From IMG/VR virus record IMGVR_UViG_3300005537_000051, positions 1-31,290 of that record: a DNA stretch of 31,290 nucleotides, one strand, 5' to 3'. This stretch comes from a virus. Below, piece by piece: positions 1 to 7,350 of this stretch (positions are counted from its first letter, which is position 1; each line of letters begins with the position of its first letter). The translations under genes were made by a program, and so were the position numbers. A model generated the notes under the pieces. That model worked only from the letters and a program-made list of their open reading frames with translations. It had not been told where the DNA came from and did not search any database.

Positions 1-2
1 CG

Positions 3-113
3 GCCAGTGCCTTGTCTGCCGGGCTTACCGAGCTTTCGGGCGCGCAGGCGCAATACCGTTCGGCCTTTGCGTCGGAGCTTGCATCCAATCCGAATTTGGG
101 CGCGAATATCTAA
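3..113 (+). CDS. C-terminal end of an unknown protein (5' truncated by window edge)
   Basis: One frame is open from the window edge to a TAA at 111-113 and encodes 36 residues ending NPNLGANI. The piece is rich in alanine, serine, leucine and glutamine with few charged residues, like the C-terminus of a helical structural or membrane-associated protein. The base composition matches the genes that follow and it lies on the same strand, which supports it being real, but the fragment is too short to assign. A competing 67-residue reading in another frame is rich in Arg, Pro and Cys and looks like a shadow. After the stop, an inverted repeat (AGCGCC, 3-nt loop, GGCGCT, 140-154) without a T-tract lies before the next gene. 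Confidence 0.5.
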   Translation, partial: ASALSAGLTELSGAQAQYRSAFASELASNPNLGANI

Positions 114-157
114 GGGCCAAAAATCCTGCCGGAAAAGGCAGCGCCTTCGGCGCTTGC

Positions 158-346
158 TTGAAACCGGCGAAAGGCGGCCTTGTGGTAAAGGTTGCCAATA
201 CATCGGCTAAGATTTCCAATCCCGCGCCGGTTGGTTTACAATCCGGCCAGTGGGAGCGGAAGTGCCCCAACTGCAACGCGGCACTTAAGAAAGCGGGCCG
301 GACGGTTGAGCCGGTTACGTGCCAATGCGGTTGGATATGGCGCTAA
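158..346 (+). CDS. Small zinc-ribbon-like protein
   Basis: This encodes about 62 residues if it starts at the TTG at 158, or 54 if it starts at the GTG at 182; the latter has a purine-rich AAAGGCGG stretch about 5 nt upstream and is a reasonable alternative. The C-terminal half has a CPNC pair and, some 16 residues later, a CQCGW pair, a pattern expected for a single zinc-binding ribbon. The C-terminus is Trp-Ile-Trp-Arg. Short zinc-ribbon proteins are common in phages upstream of terminase genes and are often thought to bind DNA or RNA, but no specific role can be read here. The gene is co-directional with its neighbours and followed by a small membrane protein gene after about 50 bases. Confidence 0.55.
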   Translation: MKPAKGGLVVKVANTSAKISNPAPVGLQSGQWERKCPNCNAALKKAGRTVEPVTCQCGWIWR

Positions 347-398
347 CCCGTCACAGCGTAACGGTAAATTTTGGTCCTGTGAATCCAAGGAGGACGGC

Positions 399-728
399 AT
401 GGCAGCTATCGTAATCGTTGGGGGCGTGATTTCGGCTATCGTGGCAGTGGTTGCATACCTCGACCGGAAATCACTTAAAGCAAAGCTGGGCGCAGCCGAG
501 CTGAGGCTTTCGGCAACGGTAAAGCATGACGCCAGCGGGGTTATTGCGGCGGTAGAGGCGCGGGAACGTCTTGTGCGCGCCGAGGCCGTGGCGTACTTTC
601 GTGGAGCGATAATCGCGGCGGAACAGGAAGCCGAAAAGGTTAAGGCGGATTCCAAAGCCGACGTGCTCAAAGTTATCGGCATAATCAAAGCCGGGCTGGA
701 ACGTTTCGGCGGCGTGGTAAGGTCGTAA
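399..728 (+). CDS. Small membrane-anchored helical protein (unknown function)
   Basis: This encodes a 109-residue protein. The ATG at 399 is chosen because a strong ribosome-binding site (AAGGAGGAC) lies just upstream; longer in-frame readings begin without one. Residues 2-23 form one hydrophobic segment (AAIVIVGGVISAIVAVVAYL), followed by a positively charged patch and a long Ala/Glu/Lys-rich helix that could form a coiled coil. The layout, one N-terminal membrane segment plus a charged helix, resembles small phage inner-membrane proteins such as spanin or holin-associated components, but there is no diagnostic motif. It lies directly upstream of the small terminase gene. Function is unknown. 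Confidence 0.7.
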   Translation: MAAIVIVGGVISAIVAVVAYLDRKSLKAKLGAAELRLSATVKHDASGVIAAVEARERLVRAEAVAYFRGAIIAAEQEAEKVKADSKADVLKVIGIIKAGLERFGGVVRS

Positions 729-742
729 ATCCGGCACGCCGG
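726..742. repeat. Copy 1 of a stop-codon-associated palindromic element
   Basis: The sequence TAAATCCGGCACGCCGG begins with the stop codon of the preceding gene and has one near-copy elsewhere, at 12228-12244, which differs at a single base and likewise starts at a stop codon. The core CCGGCACGCCGG is nearly palindromic. Confidence 0.5.
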
Positions 743-754
743 TTTTAGCGTGCC
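733..754 (+). promoter_or_regulatory. Hairpin just upstream of the small terminase ribosome-binding site
   Basis: A perfect 7-bp stem, GGCACGC (733-739) with GCGTGCC (748-754), encloses an 8-nt loop. The terminase small-subunit ribosome-binding site (AAAGG) follows within 2-6 nt. There is no T-tract on the + strand, so this is more likely an RNA-processing, mRNA-stability or translation element than a terminator. The role is inferred only. Confidence 0.45.
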
Positions 755-766
755 TAAAGGTGCACT

Positions 767-1381
767 ATGGCTGGGCGCAGACCACTGCCGACGGCAATCA
801 AAGTCTTAACGGGCAATCCGGGGCACAGGCCGTTGAACGAAGACGAGCCCAAGCCTGCAATTGAAATGCCCGAAATGCCAAAGTCGCTTTCGCGCGCCGC
901 GCGCCGTGAGTGGCACTACATTACATGGGCACTGCTTAAGATTGGCTTGCTATCCGGGATGGATGGCAAAGCGCTGGCTGCGTACTGTGAGGCTTACGCC
1001 GAATGGGAGCAGGCAAGCCGCGATGTGCGCAAGTATGGCCAGCTAATTGAAGAGCCGGTTGTGGATAAGCTGGGCCACGCGGTTATGCTCGAAACTATGG
1101 GCGGTACGGAATCCGCGCCACTGCTTGTAATGAAACCGCTTGTACGTTTGAAAGAAAACCCGGCAGTGCGTACCCGGAATAATGCGGCCAAGACTATGAA
1201 GGCGTTTCTGACTGAATTCGGGCTTACGCCAGCCAGCCGCGCGAAACTCAAGATTGGTAAGAAAAACGACGAGGACCCCGGCGAAGATTTTTTCAACCGG
1301 GAACGTAAGATTGCAAAAACCGGCCCGCTGCTGGTACCGCAAGGCTCCCGTCACACAGAAGCCGTAATTTTTAGCACGTAA
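767..1381 (+). CDS. terS: Terminase small subunit (P27 family)
   Basis: This encodes a 204-residue protein that resembles the P27 family of phage terminase small subunits: the N-terminal GRRPLPTAIKVLTGNPGHRPLN, the helical PKSLSRAARREWHYI region, and a C-terminal RTRNNAAKTMKAFLTEFGLTPASRAKL segment all fit. Small terminase subunits form rings that recognise phage DNA and bring it to the large subunit for cutting and packaging. Position supports the call, since the large terminase gene is the next gene. An AAAGG lies 6 nt before the ATG. The region around residues 94-125 (DKLGHAVMLETMGGTESAPL) is slightly longer than in compact P27 proteins. Confidence 0.9.
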   Translation: MAGRRPLPTAIKVLTGNPGHRPLNEDEPKPAIEMPEMPKSLSRAARREWHYITWALLKIGLLSGMDGKALAAYCEAYAEWEQASRDVRKYGQLIEEPVVDKLGHAVMLETMGGTESAPLLVMKPLVRLKENPAVRTRNNAAKTMKAFLTEFGLTPASRAKLKIGKKNDEDPGEDFFNRERKIAKTGPLLVPQGSRHTEAVIFST

Positions 1382-1571
1382 GGATGCGGCGTTTAATAGC
1401 TACGCAGTGCGCGTAGCCGTTTCCGCGCCCCAAGTGCTTGCGTGTGCGCCGGACTGCGCGCATCTGTGCGCGTTATGCTTCGCGGGCTATCGCGCACGGT
1501 GAAAACCGGCGCACACAAAGATTTTTGCTTCGCAGTTCCGCTAACAAGCGGTAGAAACTGAGAATGCGTAA
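1382..1571 (+). other. Structured non-coding gap between the two terminase genes
   Basis: This 190-base stretch holds no convincing gene but has three compact hairpins: GCTACGC/GCGTAGC at 1399-1417 (5-nt loop), CGCGCA/TGCGCG at 1457-1472 (4-nt loop), and a bulged 8-bp stem GCGC-A-CGGT/ACCG-GCGC closed by a GAAA loop at 1492-1512. A run of five T follows the last one, but about 9 nt away, so it is not a canonical terminator. Most gaps in this genome are under 60 bases, so the gap itself is unusual. It could be a packaging (cos/pac) site, a structured RNA, or the remains of a lost gene; sequence alone cannot decide. Confidence 0.5.
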
Positions 1572-3431
1572 ATGTCGAAGAAAAAACTGGCAGTTTGGAC
1601 CCCCCAGCCAAAGGCGCTGGAAACGGCCCTAAAGTACGCTAAAGACGTGGATTCCGGCGCTATAGTAGCCGGTAAGTACGTTAAACTAGCGGCGAAACGA
1701 TTTATTGACGATTTGGAGCGCGCGCACTTGCGCGGCATCTTTTTTGACGAAGAAGATGCGCAGCACGCGGTAGATTTTTTCGGATATCTGCGCCACAGTA
1801 AAGGCGAATGGGGCAAGGGCGGCGGCCAGCCTTTCATTTTGGAGCCGTGGCAAGTATTCGTTATTGCGAATTTGTTTGGCTGGAAGATGGGGCGCGAGGA
1901 AAATCCGGAAGCGCCCGGCGAATGGATTTACGGCCCGCGCAGATTCATTGAAGGCTACGTTGAGGTGGCGCGGAAAAACGGAAAGTCGACGCTAGAAGCT
2001 GGCGTTGGCCTGTACATGCTAGTGGGCGATGGCGAGCCCGGCGCTGAAATTTATAGCGCGGCTACCACTAAGGACCAAGCCAAGATTATTTTTGATGAAG
2101 CGGACCGCATGGTGACGAAGTCACCAAAGCTAAAGTCCCTCATTCAACAATCGGCGCGTGCGGAAAAGTACCGCACGAATATGAGCGTGCTGGCAACGGC
2201 AAGTAAGTTTGAGCCGCTATCCAGTGAAGACGATACGCTTGATGGATTGAATATCCACTGCGCGCTTGTTGATGAATTGCACGCGCATCCGGACCGTAAG
2301 CTGTATGACGTGCTGCACGAAGCCACAATGGCGCGGCGGCAAGCCCTTGTGCTGGCGATTACAACGGCGGGTTACAACCGGCAGGGTATCGGGTACGCCC
2401 AGCACTTGCGTTGCGAAAGAATTCTTGAGGGCGTTACAGGATTTGAAAACGGCGACAGGCTGTTTGCTTTTATCGCCGCCGTTGACCAAGGCGACCGTTG
2501 GGATGACGAAAAGGTTTGGATTAAAGCGAATCCTAACCTTGGCGTTTCCGTAAGCCTTGATAAGCTGCGCGCAAAGTGTTCTGCCGCTAAAGAAGATGCA
2601 ACGGCAGTAAACAGTTTTCTTTGCAAGCATCTTAACCGCTGGACCAGTCAGGAAGTACGCGCAATCAACCCGGAAAAGTGGGCGTTGTGCTGCACGGCTG
2701 GAAAGCATGCGGACCCGAAAGCGCTTAGGGAACAGGCGATTATTGCGCTACGCGGGCGCGTGTGCATGGGCGCGCTAGACCTTTCGTCCAAGATTGACTT
2801 GTCGTGCTTTTTGCTTTTGTTTCCGCCTGTACCGCCGCGCACGATGCGCGATGGCGACGGTAAGCTGGTCGATATTCCGGGCGACCCGCTGTATCGAATT
2901 CTGCCGTGGTTTTGGGTACCGGAAGATAACGTGCAAGAGCGCGTTAGCAAAGACCGCGTGGAATATGACGTATGGGTCCGCGAGGGCTTCCTGCAAACCA
3001 CGCCGGGCAACGTTGTAGACCAAGATTTTATTCGCGCTGAAATTCTTAAGGCGCGGGCGTACTTTCGGATTGCTGAAGTGGGTTTCGATTCATGGAACAA
3101 CACGCAGCTTTCTTTGCAGCTTAAGCAATCCGGCATGACGATGGTTGACGTGCGGCAGGGATTCCGCACACTTAGCGAGCCGTTCAAAGAAGTGCTGGCG
3201 CTGATTCTTAGCGCACGCTTCGAGCACTACAACAATCCCGTGCTGCGTTGGAATATGAACAACTTGGCGTCGACCCAAGACCCGGCTGGCAATATCAAGC
3301 CGGATAAGGATAAGTCGAAAGAAAAGATTGACGGCGCGGTTGCGCTGATTATGGCCATGAGTAGATTCGTGGCCAACCCAACCGTGCCGAATACAAACGA
3401 CCCGAATCGGGGCACGATTCGCTTTGTTTAG
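1572..3431 (+). CDS. terL: Terminase large subunit (ATPase and nuclease)
   Basis: This encodes a 619-residue DNA-packaging motor of the Terminase_1/HK97-like type. The adenine-binding LEPWQ is at residues 90-94, the Walker A-like loop ARKNGKST at 133-140, the Walker B ALVDEL at 231-236 with acidic pair D234/E235, and the coupling motif AITTAG at 262-267. In the C-terminal RNase H-fold nuclease, candidate metal-binding acids are D403 (GALDLSSK), D506 (VGFDSWNN) and D587 (KIDGAVALI). The protein docks on the portal, translocates DNA into the prohead with ATP and cuts the concatemer. Length is near the upper end for the family. The ATG at 1572 follows a weak GAGAATGCGTAA leader; there is no strong ribosome-binding site. 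Confidence 0.96.
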   Translation: MSKKKLAVWTPQPKALETALKYAKDVDSGAIVAGKYVKLAAKRFIDDLERAHLRGIFFDEEDAQHAVDFFGYLRHSKGEWGKGGGQPFILEPWQVFVIANLFGWKMGREENPEAPGEWIYGPRRFIEGYVEVARKNGKSTLEAGVGLYMLVGDGEPGAEIYSAATTKDQAKIIFDEADRMVTKSPKLKSLIQQSARAEKYRTNMSVLATASKFEPLSSEDDTLDGLNIHCALVDELHAHPDRKLYDVLHEATMARRQALVLAITTAGYNRQGIGYAQHLRCERILEGVTGFENGDRLFAFIAAVDQGDRWDDEKVWIKANPNLGVSVSLDKLRAKCSAAKEDATAVNSFLCKHLNRWTSQEVRAINPEKWALCCTAGKHADPKALREQAIIALRGRVCMGALDLSSKIDLSCFLLLFPPVPPRTMRDGDGKLVDIPGDPLYRILPWFWVPEDNVQERVSKDRVEYDVWVREGFLQTTPGNVVDQDFIRAEILKARAYFRIAEVGFDSWNNTQLSLQLKQSGMTMVDVRQGFRTLSEPFKEVLALILSARFEHYNNPVLRWNMNNLASTQDPAGNIKPDKDKSKEKIDGAVALIMAMSRFVANPTVPNTNDPNRGTIRFV

Positions 3432-3458
3432 GGTCGTCACACGCTGGCGAAAAATTGC

Positions 3459-5600
3459 ATGGCGAGCCGCGCAAAAATAGCTGACCGAATGCTTAGCCGC
3501 ATGGGGCTTGAGCGGAGAACCGTTCTAACTCAAGCGATACGCGAAATCCGGTCCAGCCTTGAAAATCCGCAAACCCCACTAAGCTATCCGGCTGAGTGGT
3601 TGCTGGACCTTTTCAACGGCGGACGCACAAATTCTGGAATTCGCATCAGCGAAATGACAGCGCTGCAAGTAAGCACAGTGCTGGCTTGCGTCAACATTAT
3701 TTCAAACGGGATTTCTTCGCTGCCGCTGCATGTTTTTGAGCGCATGTTTATAAATGATAGGCCGGGCAAGAAGCTCGCCTACAATCACACGCTGTACGAC
3801 TTTCTGCACAGCGAGCCAAACGCGGAAATGTCCAGCCCCACGTGGCGCAAAACAATGTCCGTCCACGACCTGTTGTGGGGCAACGCGTATTCTGAGATTC
3901 AGCGCAGCAAGTCCGATAATTCGATTACTGCGATATGGCCACGCAACCCGGCGCGCACGCGCCCGGTACGCTTGACAAAGCCCGCAAAGATTGAGGGCGA
4001 CCTGCTTCCAATCGGCACGTTGGTTTATGAAACCAACGAAACGATGGGGGATTCGCCAGTGCACTTTACAGATTCCTTGGATGAAAGCAGCCCGATGCGC
4101 CGCATTGTGCTGGCCGAGGATATGCTGCACGTGCCGGGGCTTTCGCTTGACGGCCGGTTGGGGCAAGGGATTGTTTATCTGGCGCGCGAAGTTATGGGCT
4201 TGGCGCTGGCCACAGAAAAGTACGGCGGCAAGTTTTTTGGTAATGGCGCGCGCCCGGCTGGGATATTGACGCTGCCCGGCACGATGGATGACGTGGCACT
4301 GGAAAATGCCCGGCGCTCGTGGACTGAGGCTTACGGCGGCGAAAACGCGCACAGAACAGCAATTCTTGAGCCCGGCATGAAGTATGAAAAGGTCGGGGCC
4401 AGTCCTAACGAAGCGCAGTTTCTTGAAACGCGCAAGTATCAGCGCAACGATATTGCCGCGATATTCAACGTGCCGCCGCACATGATTGGCGACCTTGAAA
4501 AATCGGCGCGCAGCAACATTGAACAGTCCGCGATTGAATTTGTTTTGTTTACGCTTACGCCGTGGTTGACGCTGTATGAAGCGGAATTCGAGCGCAAGCT
4601 GTTTCCAAAGCAAGGCCGTAGCGCCAACAAGTTTTTCCCGATGTTCGATACGCGCCGGTTGCTGTATCCAGATTCGGAATCGCGCTCAAAGTTTTACGCA
4701 GCCGGTAAGCAGTGGGGATTCCTCAACACGAATGACATTCGTGAAATGGAAAACCTAAACCCGGTTACGGATGGTAGCGGCGAAGTTTTTTGGATGCCAT
4801 TCAACATGCAGGATTCCGCATTGCTGGCCAAGCAGTCTGCACATGCGCAGAAAGCGCTTAAGGCTGGCGACCAAGAAGCGGTACTGCCGGGTATGCAGAA
4901 AACCGAACCACAGCTACCCACGCCGCCCGCTGCCCCGCAATTGCCAGCGCCAAAAGGTAACAAGCCCGCTAAGAAGCGGTCTGCTGACGGCGCAGAAGAA
5001 AATGTATTGTATGGCATGCGCCACGGGGAAACAGAACTTAATCGTGACAACAAGTACCGTGGCTGGTCTACAACGCCGCTTTCTGAAGAAGGAAAGAAAG
5101 CCATTGTTAAGGCTGCCCAAGTTATCAAGGATAAGGGCATCACACGGATTGTATCTAGTGACCTTGTACGCGCGCGCGAATCAGCCGCTATTATCGCTGT
5201 TGAATTAGGCATAACGGATATTCAATTTTTGTCCGGCCTGCGCACGTGGAATCTTGGCGACTTTACCGGCAAGGATAAGGACGCGTATTCGGATAAGGTC
5301 CAGCACTACATTGACAATCCGGATGAAGTAGTGCCGGGCGGGGAAAGCCTTAACGATTTTCAGGCGCGGTCACGTAAAGCAGTTGAGCTGATACATCAGC
5401 TAAATGGTACGACGGGGCCAATCCTGATTGTGGCCAGTCTATCCAACTTTGCCGCGCAGGATGAGGATACAGGAAAGCATCTTGCATCCAAGAAGGAATT
5501 GATTAGACCGGGCGGCCTTGTAATCGTGGATTTTGAAGCGCACACGGTAACGCCGATTTATGGCGGCCCGACAACTGGCGCAGATGCGTCGGGGTCATAA
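3459..5600 (+). CDS. HK97-family portal protein fused to a histidine-phosphatase-like domain
   Basis: This encodes 713 residues. Residues about 1-460 are a typical HK97 portal: TVLACVNIISNGISSLPLHVF near the N-terminus, HDLLWGNAYSEI, LHVPGLSLDG and ARSNIEQSAIEFVLFTL. A Pro/Ala/Lys-rich linker (about 485-515) leads to a histidine phosphatase (phosphoglycerate-mutase-like) domain: RHG at 521-523, then GWSTTPLSEEG, SSDLVRARESA and GGESLNDFQ (E629). The second catalytic histidine, expected in a V-T/S-H-G-like strand, is replaced: the matching strand reads ILIVASLSNF with serine at about 660. So the domain may bind phosphorylated ligands without normal catalysis. Portal proteins form the dodecameric DNA gateway of the capsid. 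The start has no strong ribosome-binding site. The next gene starts 2 nt after the stop. Confidence 0.93.
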   Translation: MASRAKIADRMLSRMGLERRTVLTQAIREIRSSLENPQTPLSYPAEWLLDLFNGGRTNSGIRISEMTALQVSTVLACVNIISNGISSLPLHVFERMFINDRPGKKLAYNHTLYDFLHSEPNAEMSSPTWRKTMSVHDLLWGNAYSEIQRSKSDNSITAIWPRNPARTRPVRLTKPAKIEGDLLPIGTLVYETNETMGDSPVHFTDSLDESSPMRRIVLAEDMLHVPGLSLDGRLGQGIVYLAREVMGLALATEKYGGKFFGNGARPAGILTLPGTMDDVALENARRSWTEAYGGENAHRTAILEPGMKYEKVGASPNEAQFLETRKYQRNDIAAIFNVPPHMIGDLEKSARSNIEQSAIEFVLFTLTPWLTLYEAEFERKLFPKQGRSANKFFPMFDTRRLLYPDSESRSKFYAAGKQWGFLNTNDIREMENLNPVTDGSGEVFWMPFNMQDSALLAKQSAHAQKALKAGDQEAVLPGMQKTEPQLPTPPAAPQLPAPKGNKPAKKRSADGAEENVLYGMRHGETELNRDNKYRGWSTTPLSEEGKKAIVKAAQVIKDKGITRIVSSDLVRARESAAIIAVELGITDIQFLSGLRTWNLGDFTGKDKDAYSDKVQHYIDNPDEVVPGGESLNDFQARSRKAVELIHQLNGTTGPILIVASLSNFAAQDEDTGKHLASKKELIRPGGLVIVDFEAHTVTPIYGGPTTGADASGS

Positions 5601-5601
5601 C

Positions 5602-7341
5602 ATGCCATACGCTAATGTGAGTGAAGTGCCGGATTACGTTCCAAAGAAAAAGCGCAAGCAGTGGCTTGAAATCTGGAACAAGGTTTACAAGGAAAAGATT
5701 GACGCCGGGGAAAGCAAAGAGGCCGCCGAGAAATCGGCGTACGCCCAAGCAACCGGCGTAGCTAATAAGGAAAGCAAGGGGGCCGTTATGGACCGGGAAG
5801 TACGCTTTGTTTCTGGCGAACTACGCGCAACGCTGGGTGCGGCAAAGGACGAGGTTGGTATCGCGCCGCTGATGCTGGAAGGCTATGCGGCTACGTTTAA
5901 CAGCCTTAGCCACGACCTTAACGGATTCCGCGAAAAGATTATGCCCGGCGCGTTTTCCCGCACGCTTAAGGAAAACGCTGACGTGCGCGCGTTGAAAAAT
6001 CACGACCCAAACTTTGTGCTGGGCCGTAGTAAATCTGGCACGTTGAAACTTGAACAGGATTCGCGCGGCCTGCGCTTTCAGGTTGAGTTGCCGAATACGC
6101 AGTACGCAAAGGACCTGCACGAATCAATCAAGCGCGGCGATATGGACCAGTGCAGCTTTGCTTTCAAAGCTGTTGGGCAAAAGTGGAGTGAGGAACAGGA
6201 CGGGAACGGCGATTGGTACGCCATGCGCGAATTGCATGACGTTGACCTGTTCGATGTTAGCGCCGTAACATACCCGGCCTATGAGGACACGTCAATTGCT
6301 GCACGAGGTGATATTGTGCCTGCCGAAATCCGCAGTAGCATTGCTGCAAAGAAAACCGGGGCTGCCCCGGAAGTTCGCGACGAGGACTGCGCTTACGAGG
6401 ATTTGATTTCCGAAGTGTGCAGCGCCCTTGCGGAAAAATTCCCCTCAACTTATGGGGATGGCGCGGCCACGCCGTACAACAATGGCAAGTATTACGTGAT
6501 TGAAACCCACGACAATTACGTTATCGTTTGCGATTGGCAAGCGCAGGAATACTACAAGATTTCTTACGTGGAAGATGCGGCTGCCGAAAGCTATACGTTT
6601 GGCACGCCCCAGCCGGTAGAAAAGGCTTGGGTCCCAGCCGAAAGGGCCGTCAAGCGTTTTGCAGAGTTGCGCAAGAGCTACATGGACATGCTTGCCGATA
6701 AGCACATGGCCTCAGCGCTGGAAACCTACGCTGCCGCCGCTGCGCTGAAAAAGAATGCAGATGATGACGCGGCTGCTGCCACTGCTTTGCAGGCAAAGGC
6801 TGACGCCGCCCGGCTTGCGGATTTTACCGATGACCCGGATGACGGCGATTCGGAAAATGAAGGGCCGTGGCAAAATCGGATTGTTGACGAACAAGATGTT
6901 TGGGACGAAACCCAACAGGACGATACCGACGGCGCAAACGATAACGGCGATGACGATGACCGAAAGGTTAAGCGTGCGGCTGCCCGTAAAGCGGCTGGCG
7001 TTGAAACCCGCGCCGACGGCAAGGTACGCACAAAGCGTGTTGGCGGAAAGAATTTGACCAAGGATAAATTCGCTTACGTGGGCGACCCGGAGCGTACGGA
7101 AACTTGGAAGTTGCCGATTCATGATGCAGCGCACGTGCGCAATGCCCTTGCACGCTTCAACCAAACGCAGGGTATCCCGTCGGGAAAACGCGCGGGCGTG
7201 TACCGCAAGATTGTTGCGGCTGCGAAGAAATTCGGCATTGAGGTTTCGGCTGAGGAAAACAGCCGGGCATTGGCAACGTGCGATGCCGATGAATCCGAAG
7301 TGCTTTTGCTGCGCGCTACATTGCAGCGGGCAAGCTGGTAA
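5602..7341 (+). CDS. Multi-domain HK97-family prohead protease with ChaB-like and DUF6582-like ends
   Basis: The ATG at 5602 (579 residues) is preferred over an in-frame one at 5560 because it starts just after the portal stop and begins a recognisable domain. Residues 1-55 are ChaB-like (VPDYVPKKKRKQWLEIWNKVY). Residues about 60-240 are a prohead protease with ALKNHDPNFVLGRSKSGTL (catalytic-type H134), MDQCSFAF (S185) and FDVSAVTYPAYEDTSIAA. A helical, Ala-rich part and a very acidic stretch follow, then a C-terminal region (about 495-570: FAYVGDPERTETWKLPI, RNALARFNQTQGIP, AAAKKFGIEV) that resembles DUF6582. The protease trims capsid protein N-termini during head maturation; the long helical/acidic part could act as scaffold. 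The family core is normally only about 180-250 residues, so this is a large fusion. Confidence 0.9.
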   Translation: MPYANVSEVPDYVPKKKRKQWLEIWNKVYKEKIDAGESKEAAEKSAYAQATGVANKESKGAVMDREVRFVSGELRATLGAAKDEVGIAPLMLEGYAATFNSLSHDLNGFREKIMPGAFSRTLKENADVRALKNHDPNFVLGRSKSGTLKLEQDSRGLRFQVELPNTQYAKDLHESIKRGDMDQCSFAFKAVGQKWSEEQDGNGDWYAMRELHDVDLFDVSAVTYPAYEDTSIAARGDIVPAEIRSSIAAKKTGAAPEVRDEDCAYEDLISEVCSALAEKFPSTYGDGAATPYNNGKYYVIETHDNYVIVCDWQAQEYYKISYVEDAAAESYTFGTPQPVEKAWVPAERAVKRFAELRKSYMDMLADKHMASALETYAAAAALKKNADDDAAAATALQAKADAARLADFTDDPDDGDSENEGPWQNRIVDEQDVWDETQQDDTDGANDNGDDDDRKVKRAAARKAAGVETRADGKVRTKRVGGKNLTKDKFAYVGDPERTETWKLPIHDAAHVRNALARFNQTQGIPSGKRAGVYRKIVAAAKKFGIEVSAEENSRALATCDADESEVLLLRATLQRASW

Positions 7342-7350
7342 GGAGCGGCC

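Noticed and set aside
7-210. 67-residue + strand frame at the window start
   Set aside because: The other frame ending at 113 and the zinc-ribbon frame give more protein-like sequence; this one is Arg/Pro/Cys-rich.
3702-4613. 303-residue minus-strand frame opposite the portal gene
   Set aside because: Composition is Arg/Gln/His-rich with no motif and it lies opposite a conserved portal core.
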